Shown piece by piece: positions 37,145-45,280 of a DNA stretch of 64,000 nt. The notes under the pieces were generated by a model, which was not told where the DNA came from, searched no databases, and was given only the letters and a program-made list of their open reading frames with translations. The translations under genes were made by a program, and so were the position numbers. The stretch is from positions 558,001-622,000 of the forward strand of contig NZ_CANLCY010000003.1 of NCBI RefSeq assembly GCF_947489255.1. The letters run 5' to 3'. The stretch is from an uncultured Microbacterium sp. (GTDB lineage: Bacteria; Actinomycetota; Actinomycetes; Actinomycetales; Microbacteriaceae). Each line of letters starts with the position of its first letter. Position 1 is the stretch's first letter.

Positions 37145-38131
37145 ATGAAGTGGAACAAGAAGGCGACCGCACTGACGGTCTTCGGCATGGCGGCGACCCT
37201 GACCCTGGCGGGCTGCTCCGGCGGCACGGCCTCGGGCGGCGCCTCGGCCGGCTCGGACGGCTACAAGATCGCGTTCGTGCAGGGCGTCGCGGGAGATGAG
37301 TTCTACATCTCCATGCAGTGCGGCATCGAAGCCGAAGCCGAGGCCCAGGGCGCCACCGTCACCACCCAGGGCCCGGAAAAGTTCGACCCCACGCTTCAGA
37401 AGCCGATCGTCGATGCCGTCGTCGCCTCCCAGCCCGACGCGCTGCTGATCGCCCCGACCGACGTCTCGGCCATGCAGGCGCCGATCGCGGCCGCCGAAGC
37501 CGCCGGTATCAAGGTCGTGCTCGTCGACACCACCCTGGAAGACCCCTCCGGTGCGGTGTCGCAGATCTCCTCCGACAACGAAGGCGGCGGAGCCGCGGCA
37601 TTCGAGGCCATCCAGAAGGCCAACCCCAACGGCGGCAAGGTCCTCGTCGTCTCCACCGACCCCGGCGTCTCCACCACCGACGCCCGGGCCCAGGGCTTCG
37701 AGGACGCCGTCGCCAAGGACAGCAAGTTCGAATCCGTCGGGGTGCAGTACTCGCACAACGAGCCCTCCACCGCCGCCGAGATCGTGACGGCCGCCCTGCA
37801 GAAGGACCCCGACATCGTCGGCATCTTCGCCGCCAACCTGTTCGCCGCCGAAGGTTCCGCCACCGGCGTCCAGCAGGCCGGCAAGCAGGGCCAGGTCACC
37901 ATCGTCGGCTTCGACGCCGGCCCCGCCCAGGTGAAGGCCCTCGAGGCCGGCACCGTCCAGGCCCTCGTCGCCCAGGAGCCCGCCAGCATCGGCTCCGACG
38001 GCGTGAAGCAGGCCATCGCCGCCCTCAAGGGCGAGGCCACGGAAGCCAAGATCCAGACCGGCTTCACGATCCTGACGAAGGACAACATCTCCACCGACGG
38101 CAAGGACGCGGTCTACAAGTCCTCCTGCTGA
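37145..38131 (+). CDS. Periplasmic sugar-binding lipoprotein of the frc-type importer
   Basis: 328 residues. Lipobox LTLAGCSGG (Cys at about 23) marks it as a lipid-anchored binding protein. The mature part is a Peripla_BP_4 fold (YKIAFVQGVAGDEFYISMQCGIEAEAEAQGATV; VDAVVASQPDALLIAPTD; IVGIFAANLFAAEGSATGV). It is FrcB/RbsB-like; the ligand is probably fructose, a pentose or a polyol. Separated by 62 bases from the permease, it is the last importer gene and is followed by a hairpin. Confidence 0.92.
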   Translation: MKWNKKATALTVFGMAATLTLAGCSGGTASGGASAGSDGYKIAFVQGVAGDEFYISMQCGIEAEAEAQGATVTTQGPEKFDPTLQKPIVDAVVASQPDALLIAPTDVSAMQAPIAAAEAAGIKVVLVDTTLEDPSGAVSQISSDNEGGGAAAFEAIQKANPNGGKVLVVSTDPGVSTTDARAQGFEDAVAKDSKFESVGVQYSHNEPSTAAEIVTAALQKDPDIVGIFAANLFAAEGSATGVQQAGKQGQVTIVGFDAGPAQVKALEAGTVQALVAQEPASIGSDGVKQAIAALKGEATEAKIQTGFTILTKDNISTDGKDAVYKSSC

Positions 38132-38138
38132 TGACTCC

Positions 38139-38180
38139 GGATGCCGGGACCCTCGCGTTCACGCCAGGGTCCTGGCATCC
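38139..38180 (+). terminator. Hairpin after the importer operon
   Basis: GGATGCCGGGACCCT (38139-38153) and AGGGTCCTGGCATCC (38166-38180) pair with one mismatch. It starts eight bases after the binding-protein stop and again uses the GGATGCC/GGCATCC heptamers as its base. Confidence 0.7.
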
Positions 38181-38233
38181 ACCCCCGCCCGAAGGCTTCG
38201 ACAAGCCCAGCCACCGGGCTCGCGCCAACGCAA

Positions 38234-38258
38234 GGTCCCTGAGCCTGTCGAAGGGACC
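38234..38258. repeat. REP-like palindrome, copy 4
   Basis: GGTCCC and GGGACC arms around TGAGCCTGTCGAA. A decayed relative (GGCTTCGACAAGCCCAGCC) lies 40 bases upstream. The remainder of the 38132-38367 gap shows nothing else. Confidence 0.6.
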
Positions 38259-38367
38259 GGGACCCGCCCCTTCCGCCACCCCGCGCGAACTGCCGACGAA
38301 CGTCGTCGCGGGAAGCGACAGAACCTGGCGACTCGCGCGCCCCGACCCCCACCCCACGGAGCCCCGC

Positions 38368-39831
38368 ATGACCGAACTCACAGCCGCCGCCCTCCCCTCC
38401 CTCGCGGCGAACGTGTCCGTGCCGACCTACGACCGCGCGGCCGTGCGGGCGCGGATCGTGCATTTCGGTGTCGGCGGCTTCCACCGCGCGCACGAAGCCA
38501 TGTACCTCGACCGTCTGCTCGAGGCGGGCCACGACGAGTGGGCGCTGTGCGGGGTCGGCGTCCTGTCGTTCGACGCGGCCATGCGCGACGCCCTCTCCGC
38601 CCAGGACGACCTCTACACGCTCGTCACCACCGCCCCCGACGGCACCTCGACGGCCCGCGTGGTCGGCTCGATCGTCGAGTACCTTTTCGTCCCCGACGAC
38701 CCCGAGGCGGTCATCGCCAAGCTCGCCCACCCCGACACCGCGATCGTCTCGCTCACCATCACCGAGGGCGGTTACGGCATCGACGATGCCACCGGCGCCT
38801 ACGCTCCGCGCGACGAGGCCACCCTCGCCGACCTCGAGGGCTCCGACTCCCCCCGCAGCGTCATGGGCCTGCTGACCGAGGGCCTGCGTCGGCGGCGGGA
38901 TGCCGGCATCCCGGCGTTCACGGTCATGTCGTGCGACAACATCCAGGGCAACGGCCACGTCGCCCGCGCCGCCCTCCTGGGCTTCGCGGAGCGCCGCGAT
39001 GCGGAGCTGGCCGCCTGGATCGCCGAGAACGCGACGTTCCCGAACTCGATGGTCGACCGCATCACGCCGGTCACCACGGATGAGACCCGCGCCGCGGTCG
39101 CCGAGGAGTTCGGCATCCGGGACCGCTGGCCCGTGCGCAGCGAGTCGTTCGCGCAGTGGGTGCTCGAAGACGATTTCGCCTGCGGCCGCCCGCCCTTCGA
39201 CGAGGTCGGCGTGCAGTTGGTCGGCGACGTCGAGCCCTACGAGCTCATGAAACTGCGCCTGCTCAACGCGTCGCACCAGGCGATGAGCTACCTCGGCATC
39301 CTCTCGGGCGCCCACTACGTGCACGAGGTGTGCACCGACCCGCTGTTCATCGACTTCCTGCAGGGGTACATGCACGACGAGGCGATCCCGACGCTGCGTC
39401 CGGTGCCCGGCATCGACCTCGACGCGTACTGCGACGAGCTCATCGCGCGGTTCGGCAGCGAGGCGATCCGTGACACGCTCGCGCGTCAGGTCGTCGACGG
39501 GTCCGATCGACTGCCGAAGTTCCTCCTGCCCGTCGTGCGCGAACAGCTCGCCTCGGGCGGCCGCATCGACCACGCGGCGCTGGTGCTGGCCGGCTGGAGC
39601 GTGTTCCTCGAGGGGCGCACCGAGACCGGCGAGCAGACGCCGGCCGTCGACAGCCGCCTCGACGAGCTGCGGGCGATCGTCGCCGACGACCCGGCGTCGC
39701 TGCTCGACTACACGCCGGTGTTCGGCGACCTCGGGCAGGATGCCCGCCTGCGAGAGGCCTACCTCGCCGCCCGCGCGGCGCTGGCCGAGCGCGGGGCGCG
39801 CGGGGCGATCGCGGGCGTCATCGGCGCCTGA
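38368..39831 (+). CDS. Mannitol dehydrogenase family protein (copy A)
   Basis: 487 residues, a typical length for long-chain polyol-specific dehydrogenases (MtlK/UxuB-like). The N-terminal NAD-binding region is IVHFGVGGFHRAHEAMYLDRLL. The SLTITEGGYG and FTVMSCDNIQGNGHVAR segments and the catalytic lysine region MKLRLLNASHQAMSYLG are family-specific. It oxidises D-mannitol (or arabitol/sorbitol) to fructose or another ketose. It follows the importer after a 236-bp gap with terminator and REP, so it may have its own promoter. Confidence 0.9.
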   Translation: MTELTAAALPSLAANVSVPTYDRAAVRARIVHFGVGGFHRAHEAMYLDRLLEAGHDEWALCGVGVLSFDAAMRDALSAQDDLYTLVTTAPDGTSTARVVGSIVEYLFVPDDPEAVIAKLAHPDTAIVSLTITEGGYGIDDATGAYAPRDEATLADLEGSDSPRSVMGLLTEGLRRRRDAGIPAFTVMSCDNIQGNGHVARAALLGFAERRDAELAAWIAENATFPNSMVDRITPVTTDETRAAVAEEFGIRDRWPVRSESFAQWVLEDDFACGRPPFDEVGVQLVGDVEPYELMKLRLLNASHQAMSYLGILSGAHYVHEVCTDPLFIDFLQGYMHDEAIPTLRPVPGIDLDAYCDELIARFGSEAIRDTLARQVVDGSDRLPKFLLPVVREQLASGGRIDHAALVLAGWSVFLEGRTETGEQTPAVDSRLDELRAIVADDPASLLDYTPVFGDLGQDARLREAYLAARAALAERGARGAIAGVIGA

Positions 39832-39854
39832 ACGCCGGCCCTGTCAGGGGGCCC

Positions 39855-39955
39855 GGTCCCTTCGACAGGCTCAGGGACCTCCGACAGGCTCAGGGACCTC
39901 CGACGACGCAGCGACCACCCCGCGAACCCAGGTGGCTGAGCCCGTCGAAGCCACC
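39855..39955. repeat. REP cluster, copies 5 and 6
   Basis: 39855-39879 has GGTCCC and GGGACC arms around TTCGACAGGCTCA. A partial copy follows directly (TCCGACAGGCTCAGGGACC). 39931-39955 has GGTGGC and GCCACC arms around TGAGCCCGTCGAA. All lie between convergent genes. Confidence 0.65.
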
Positions 39956-39979
39956 GGCACCCGCGCGATCCCCGGTCCT

Positions 39980-41107
39980 TCAGCGGGCGCGCAGCCAGCC
40001 GGCGATCGTGTCGTGGAAGCGCTCCGGCTCCTGGTTGGCCTCGTTGCAGTGACCGGTGGCGTCGAAGGCCACGAGCTCGGCATCCGGATGCCGTTCGACG
40101 AACGCCACCGATCCCGAGAAGGGCACGACGGGGTCGACGCGGCTGTGCACGATGAGCGTCGGCACCCCGGGCCCGGGCCGCGAATCCCCCACCCACGTCA
40201 GGGCTCGCGCGTCGACCGCCTCGACGAGGCCGAGTGCCCGCGCACCGAGCCGGCTGCCGAGCACGCGCATCGACGCCGCCGCGACCGTGCGCGGCAGGTG
40301 GGCGTTCGCCACGGCGTTGTCGACGACCCGCGGCCAGTCGAGCGCCGGGGCCACGAGGGCCAGTCCCACGATGGCCTCGCGGTGCGCGGAGTGCTCGAGC
40401 GCGAGCATCGCGATCGTTCCGCCCATCGACCACGCCACCAACACGATCTCGCGGGCCCCGCGCGAGAGGGCGTAGGCGATCGCGTCGTCGACGTCGCGCC
40501 ACTCGCGCGTGCCCAGCGTGGAGGGCAGGGCATCGGCGGGGGCGCACTCCTCGTCGCCGGCGTACGACACCACGAGCGCCATCCATCCGGCATCCACCGC
40601 CGCCGGCGCCGATCGCAGTGCTCCGTTGCGGCTGGACCGCAGCCCGTGCACGTGGATTGTCCAGCGCCCGTCGGCCGTGTCGGGCTCGCCGATCTCCCAC
40701 GCCTCGGCGACCCCGCCGCGCCGCAGCGGCACGGAGACGTGCCGCGTGGGCCCGACGTCTTCGGGGGAGCCGATGCTCTGCGAGGTCCAGGTCGCCACGG
40801 CGACGCCGTCGACGAGTCCGTCCGGGCGCGATGCGAGCTCGCGCACGACCCGGTCCTTCTCGACGCGGAGCGGTTCGCCGATCACCACGTGCCGACCGTC
40901 GTCGAGCCACAGGCCGTAGGTGCCCGGCTCGCGGCTCTCGAGCGTGGCGGGCACGGTGACCGTGTCGCCCGCGATGGTCACGGGGCCGTAGACCTTCGCC
41001 GCGCGCGGGGCGATGAGCCGGCGGGCGACGTAACCGGCGAGCGCGGTGTGGGCGAGGGCGACGGTGGCGACGACGACTCCGGCGCCGAGGGCGAGGGGGC
41101 GGATCAT
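39980..41107 (-). CDS. Membrane-anchored alpha/beta hydrolase, last gene of the XRE-ImmA operon
   Basis: 375 residues. One N-terminal membrane segment (about 4-26, ALGAGVVVATVALAHTALAGYVA) is followed by about 120 residues of unassigned sequence, then an alpha/beta hydrolase domain with WTIHVHGLRSS, nucleophile Ser227 (LVAWSMGGTIAML), Asp in IVHSRVDPVVPF and His in FDATGHCNEAN. The ATG overlaps the preceding stop by four bases, so it is coupled to the membrane-protein gene. The substrate (lipid or peptide ester) is unknown. Confidence 0.78.
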   Translation of the reverse strand: MIRPLALGAGVVVATVALAHTALAGYVARRLIAPRAAKVYGPVTIAGDTVTVPATLESREPGTYGLWLDDGRHVVIGEPLRVEKDRVVRELASRPDGLVDGVAVATWTSQSIGSPEDVGPTRHVSVPLRRGGVAEAWEIGEPDTADGRWTIHVHGLRSSRNGALRSAPAAVDAGWMALVVSYAGDEECAPADALPSTLGTREWRDVDDAIAYALSRGAREIVLVAWSMGGTIAMLALEHSAHREAIVGLALVAPALDWPRVVDNAVANAHLPRTVAAASMRVLGSRLGARALGLVEAVDARALTWVGDSRPGPGVPTLIVHSRVDPVVPFSGSVAFVERHPDAELVAFDATGHCNEANQEPERFHDTIAGWLRAR

Positions 41108-42027
41108 GGGCGGGCTCCCGTGGGTCGGCGGGTGAGGTGGGCGTCGATGTCGTCGAGGAGCGCGCGCTCCGGGGCGCTCAGCGGCGACGAGGTCGCGATG
41201 GCGTGATCCTCGACGGCCACGCGCAGCGCGTGCAGCCGCGTGTCGGTGGACGGCTCGTCGGTCAGTCCCGGCAGGCTCGCGACCCCGCGCCGCGCGGCGA
41301 CGGCGTCGAGGTCGTCGAGCAGCGCTTCGCCGCGACGACGGATGCGACCGGTCATGCGCGAGGCGCGGAAGATCCCGATGACGAAGGCGAGCACGCCGAG
41401 GTAGAAGAGCGGGTCAAAGAGGGCGCTGACCACCGGGACGGGCGTGAAGAACCGCGTCAGGGTGAGGTCGACGATCTCGCTCACGCAGCCGAGCACGATG
41501 CCGATGGCCCCGGCCCGGAAGAAGCCCCGCACGCCCGGGAGCGAGACCCGGGCCGACACGCACAGCAGCACCCCGACGAGGGCGATGCCGGCCATATGGA
41601 CCACCCCGTACGCCCAGGCCCCCGTCGAGGTGGCGACGGCGTCTTCGATGAAGCGGAACGACGTCGGTCCGCGCTCGGGCAGGGCGACGAAGAACACCAC
41701 GGCGAACACCCCCGCCAGGATCGCCGGGAACCGCCAGCGCAGCGTCGAGACACGCGCGGTCACGGGCGCGATCCCCGCCTGGATGCCGAGCCACAGCGCC
41801 ACCATCGTGAGCACGCCCTGCACGAGTTTGAGCACGTTCGTGCCGCCGAGCAGACCGTCGAGCACGTCGAGGGGGACGACCGTGCCCTGCGTCAGCAGCG
41901 CGAGGGCGCCGACGAGCCCCGCGAGCCACGCGATCCGCGCCCGCGGCTGGCGTCGGGCGGCACGAGCGCGCGCCACGACGAGCAGGAGCAGAGCGATGAG
42001 AGCCGCATCGATGAGCAGAACGGTCAC
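41104..42027 (-). CDS. Polytopic membrane protein coupled to ImmA, MAB_1171c-like by context
   Basis: 307 residues from the GTG at 42027. About seven membrane helices lie between residues 4 and 220. A cytoplasmic tail of about 85 residues follows (MTGRIRRRGEALLDDLDAVAARRG; HALRVAVEDHAIATSSPLSAPERALLDDI). The layout and the adjacent XRE and ImmA genes resemble those of MAB_1171c-type membrane proteins, a family with no proven function; I infer this from organisation, not from a motif. It overlaps genes on both sides by four bases. Confidence 0.65.
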   Translation of the reverse strand: MTVLLIDAALIALLLLVVARARAARRQPRARIAWLAGLVGALALLTQGTVVPLDVLDGLLGGTNVLKLVQGVLTMVALWLGIQAGIAPVTARVSTLRWRFPAILAGVFAVVFFVALPERGPTSFRFIEDAVATSTGAWAYGVVHMAGIALVGVLLCVSARVSLPGVRGFFRAGAIGIVLGCVSEIVDLTLTRFFTPVPVVSALFDPLFYLGVLAFVIGIFRASRMTGRIRRRGEALLDDLDAVAARRGVASLPGLTDEPSTDTRLHALRVAVEDHAIATSSPLSAPERALLDDIDAHLTRRPTGARP

Positions 42028-42524
42028 CACGACGACTCGGCCACCCGAGGGCTCGCGTACAGCAGGCGGGCGATGCGGTGGGCGACGTGCTCGGCGACGA
42101 GTTCGGCCTCGAACTCGGGCGTCGTCAGCGTCGGGTTGTCGTGGGGCGCGACCGAGGAGCGTTCGCGCGCGCCGGGCTCGTGCAGGGGCCCGGTGCAGTG
42201 CGCGTCGTCGAGCAGATGGCCGAGCTCGTGCGAGGCGGCGAACTGGCTGTACAGCGTCGCGTCCGACGCGCGCACGTGGATGCTCGCCTCGCCCCGGTCG
42301 GCGAACAAGGTGAGGTAGCCGGTGAGCGTCCCCCATCCGCTCGTGTCGATCTCGCGGATGACCCGGAGACGGATGCCGACGGCGCGCTCGACCGCGCGCA
42401 CCACGTCGTCGAACCCCATGTCCGCCGTCAGCTCCGCGCGCGCGATCGCGCGGTCGACCCGCGCCTGCACTCTCGCCAGCAGATCCGCCTCGGTCACCGC
42501 TCTCCCCCCGTCGCGGTCGCTCAT
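42024..42524 (-). CDS. ImmA/IrrE family metallo-endopeptidase
   Basis: 166 residues. The zinc site is FAASHELGHLLDD (His99, Glu100, His103), and a downstream Glu in EFEAELVAEHVAHRIARLLY is the likely third ligand. In known systems (ICEBs1 ImmA-ImmR, Deinococcus IrrE-DdrO) such proteases cleave a partner XRE repressor after a stress or signal. The partner here is the overlapping gene upstream. Confidence 0.87.
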   Translation of the reverse strand: MSDRDGGRAVTEADLLARVQARVDRAIARAELTADMGFDDVVRAVERAVGIRLRVIREIDTSGWGTLTGYLTLFADRGEASIHVRASDATLYSQFAASHELGHLLDDAHCTGPLHEPGARERSSVAPHDNPTLTTPEFEAELVAEHVAHRIARLLYASPRVAESSW

Positions 42525-43165
42525 GTCGCCGGCGGCCTGTTCCGCAGCGACTGGGCGATGGCGCGCAGGGCGTCGGGCGACATCTCGCCGAGGGCGCGGA
42601 ACCGGATGCGGCTGGCCCCGGCCTCGCGCATCGCGTCGCGCAGGTCGAGCTCGGCATCCGTCCGGTCCGTCACCGTGGCGTCGGTGTAGTCGGTGAGGTA
42701 CTCGGTGGGCACGTCGCCCCACTGGGTGATGAGACGCAGCACCTCCTCGTCGAGCACGACGCTGGTGGCACCGTCGGCGAGGAGCGTGCGAGCGCTGTCG
42801 GCGGCCGCCGAATCGATGCCGTCGAGGTGCGCGAGCAGCTCGTCGGAGGTGGCCCCTCGAGCCACGATGAGCCGTCGGACGCGGGATGCCAGGGGTGCGG
42901 CCGGAACGCGCATCTCGACCCGCGGCGCCGTCTCGGGGCTCGCGAGCTCCTCGGGCGAGACGCCGAGCGCCCCCGCGAGGGCCTCTAGGTCGTTCGTGTT
43001 GTAGGGCAGCGAGAAGCCGGCGCGCGACTGGTAGTAGCTCTTCGTCATTCCGGCGCGGCTGAGCAGCTCGCCGACGGTGAGCCCCTTGGCCCTCCGCAGG
43101 CGATCCACGTTCGCCACCACTCGACGGGAGTACCGGGAGGGTGGTCCGACTGCGCCGCGACCCAC
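42521..43165 (-). CDS. XRE family transcriptional regulator paired with ImmA
   Basis: 214 residues from the GTG at 43165. The helix-turn-helix is in VDRLRRAKGLTVGELLSRAGMTKSYYQSRAGFSLPYNTNDLEALAGALGVSPEELA (about 20-75). The remaining 140 residues are helical and unassigned; this is where an ImmA-type protease would cut. A shorter start (GTG at 43117-43120) is possible. A -10-like TACGAT at 43172-43177 lies 6 nt before the GTG, which would make the transcript leaderless. Stop overlaps the ImmA ATG. Confidence 0.8.
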   Translation of the reverse strand: MGRGAVGPPSRYSRRVVANVDRLRRAKGLTVGELLSRAGMTKSYYQSRAGFSLPYNTNDLEALAGALGVSPEELASPETAPRVEMRVPAAPLASRVRRLIVARGATSDELLAHLDGIDSAAADSARTLLADGATSVVLDEEVLRLITQWGDVPTEYLTDYTDATVTDRTDAELDLRDAMREAGASRIRFRALGEMSPDALRAIAQSLRNRPPAT

Positions 43166-43200
43166 GTTCCGATCGTAGACGACCCTCCGAATCGCCCGAG

Positions 43201-43214
43201 GTCGTATTTACGAC
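43201..43214. promoter_or_regulatory. Candidate XRE operator GTCGTATTTACGAC
   Basis: Perfect 6-bp arms GTCGTA and TACGAC around TT, 36 bases upstream of the XRE start and next to the putative promoter. It is the best palindrome in the region. Confidence 0.55.
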
Positions 43215-43301
43215 CACCACCCGGGTGCTAATTACGGGACGCTGTGCTTTTATGGATCAGACCGCGCGCCGGGCGGACGTGGGGGAACCCCTGCGCGCGA
43301 G

Positions 43302-43363
43302 GGATCGGGAGAGGCTTCCCGATCCGCTCGGTGACGGGCGCGGCGCCATTGGGGGGCGCCGCG
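43302..43363 (-). terminator. Two hairpins downstream of the GH13 gene
   Basis: GGATCGGGA (43302-43310) pairs with TCCCGATCC (43317-43325). CGCGGCGCC (43339-43347) pairs with GGCGCCGCG (43355-43363). The second is 28 bases past the GH13 stop on the minus strand. Confidence 0.65.
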
Positions 43364-43391
43364 TCCGTTCACTCCTCCGGTGTGCGCGCCC

Positions 43392-45044
43392 TCAAGCGAT
43401 GCGCCGCTCCCCCGGCCGGATCACCCGCCACCACCGGTACCCGTAGCCGTCGAGCGTCACGTCGAACCCGTCGCCGTCCAGCGGCCGGGCCCCGCCCGCA
43501 TCGTCGAGCAGGTCGACGATGCTCCATCCCCCGGCATCCGTCCCCTCGACGCGCAGCCGGAACGTCCGCCCGTCGGGGGCGAAGTTGTGCGCCGCGACGA
43601 GCATGCCGAGCTCGCTCGACACCGAGTGGGCCAGCACGCACGCGTGCGGCTGATCCAGGATGCCGAGCTCCCCCCATCCGATCTCGGGCGAGGCCCGGTA
43701 CTGGCGCACGAGGTTCTGCACGAACCGCAGCATCGAGTCAGGATCACGGCGCTGCTGCGCGACGTTCACGTGTTCGGGCGCGAAGCCGCCGGGGACGACG
43801 TCGGCGATGAGCTCCTCGGCGCCGGAGAAACCCGCGTCGGGAGCCCCGGTCCACTGCATGGGCGTGCGCACCGCGGATCGGCTGCCCTCGATGCTCGGGT
43901 TCTCCCCCATGCCGATCTCCTCGCCGTAGTACAGCACCGGCGCTCCCGGCAGCGAGAAGGTCAGGCTGTAGACCATGCGGATGCGGCGCGGGTCGCCGTC
44001 GAGCATCGCCGGCAGCCGGCGCGTGATTCCGCGTCCGTGGATGCGTTGCCCCTTCTCCGGGGCGAACGCGGCGAAGACCTCCTCGCGCTCGGTGTCCGAG
44101 AGCTGATCGAGGGTCAGCTCGTCGTGGTTGCGCACGAAATTGCCCCACTGGTTGCCGCGGGCGATCTCGGGTCGCGACTCCAGCGCCTCCCGCAGCGGCG
44201 TGGCATCCTGACGGGCGAGGGCGAGGTAGAGCCGCTGGTTGGCGACGAAGTCGAACTGCATGGTCAGTTCGTCGCCGTCGGCGTCGCCGAAGAAGCGCAG
44301 CTGCTCGTCGTAGGGGAGGTTGACCTCGCCGAGCATCATGGCGTGACCGCTGCGACGCGAGACATAGCCCCGCAGCGCGCGGAGAAAGTCGTGCTCGGGC
44401 CCCGCATCGCCGTCGATGAGGTGGGGCACGGCATCCACACGGAATCCGTCGATACCGAGTTCCAGCCAGAAACCGATGACCTTGGCGATCTCCTCGCGCA
44501 CCTCGGGGTGGTCGGTGGCGAGGTCGGGCTGATGACGGTAGAACGAGTGCTTGTAGTACTGCCCGGCCGTGTCGTCGAAGAACCACACGCCGTCCTCGAC
44601 GTCGGGGAACATGCTCGCGGGGGCGTCGTCGGGCACCTCGTCGCTCCACTGGTAGAAGTGCCGGTAGCGGTTGTCGGGGCTCTGCCGCGCCTGCTGGAAC
44701 CACGGATGCCGGTCGGAGGTGTGGTTGACGACGAGATCGACGATCACCCGCATGCCGCGGTCGTGGGCGGTGCGCAGCACCTCGACCATGTCGCCGAGCG
44801 AGCCGTAGCGCGGATCGACGCCGTAGTAATCCTCGATGTCATATCCGTTGTCGCGCTGCGGAGACGGGTAGAACGGCGCGAGCCACAGGCACGTCACGCC
44901 GAGCTCGGCGAGGTGGTCGAGGCGCTGCGCGAGGCCGCGCAGGTCGCCGACACCGTCGTCGTCGGCATCGAGGTAGGTCTTGACGTCGAGGTTGTAGAAG
45001 ACGGCGGTCTTCCACCACAGATCACTGGTGTCGGTGAGCCTCAC
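43392..45044 (-). CDS. GH13 alpha-glycosidase, trehalose-synthase-like
   Basis: 550 residues. All GH13 catalytic residues are present: nucleophile Asp204 (GFRVDAVPHL), acid/base Glu240 (MLGEVNLP) and Asp308 (NFVRNHDELTL). The N-terminus WWKTAVFYNLDVKTYLDADDDGVGDLRGL and RHQPDLATDHPEV match the TreS group, which isomerises maltose to trehalose, although this protein lacks a maltokinase domain and ends with a short beta domain. Hydrolysis of alpha-glucosides remains possible. Confidence 0.85.
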   Translation of the reverse strand: MRLTDTSDLWWKTAVFYNLDVKTYLDADDDGVGDLRGLAQRLDHLAELGVTCLWLAPFYPSPQRDNGYDIEDYYGVDPRYGSLGDMVEVLRTAHDRGMRVIVDLVVNHTSDRHPWFQQARQSPDNRYRHFYQWSDEVPDDAPASMFPDVEDGVWFFDDTAGQYYKHSFYRHQPDLATDHPEVREEIAKVIGFWLELGIDGFRVDAVPHLIDGDAGPEHDFLRALRGYVSRRSGHAMMLGEVNLPYDEQLRFFGDADGDELTMQFDFVANQRLYLALARQDATPLREALESRPEIARGNQWGNFVRNHDELTLDQLSDTEREEVFAAFAPEKGQRIHGRGITRRLPAMLDGDPRRIRMVYSLTFSLPGAPVLYYGEEIGMGENPSIEGSRSAVRTPMQWTGAPDAGFSGAEELIADVVPGGFAPEHVNVAQQRRDPDSMLRFVQNLVRQYRASPEIGWGELGILDQPHACVLAHSVSSELGMLVAAHNFAPDGRTFRLRVEGTDAGGWSIVDLLDDAGGARPLDGDGFDVTLDGYGYRWWRVIRPGERRIA

Positions 45045-45204
45045 GACGTCACCTCCGTCCGATCGGCGGTGCAGCGGTCGGGGTGCGGGGAGGTCGTCAT
45101 CGGAGCCCTCTTCTCGGGAGCGGTGGCGGTGGACCCTCTTCCTATCGCGCGCGCCCGGCGTCGGGTGAGCGCTTGCGCCGCTCTCCTCCCCGTGCTCGAC
45201 GCGC

Positions 45205-45264
45205 GTGAGGTGCCAGGAATCGTCGCTTCGGCATCGCCGCGAGCGACGATTCCTGGCACCTCAC
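45205..45264. repeat. Perfect 23-bp inverted repeat
   Basis: The arm at 45205-45227 starts GTGAGGTGCCAGG and ends CGTCGCT. The arm at 45242-45264 is its exact complement, with a 14-nt loop. It lies 16 bases past the stop of the LacI gene. It could terminate that gene, but no T-tract follows and the stem is much longer than other terminators here. Confidence 0.75.
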
Positions 45265-45280
45265 ACGGGGGAAACCCGGG

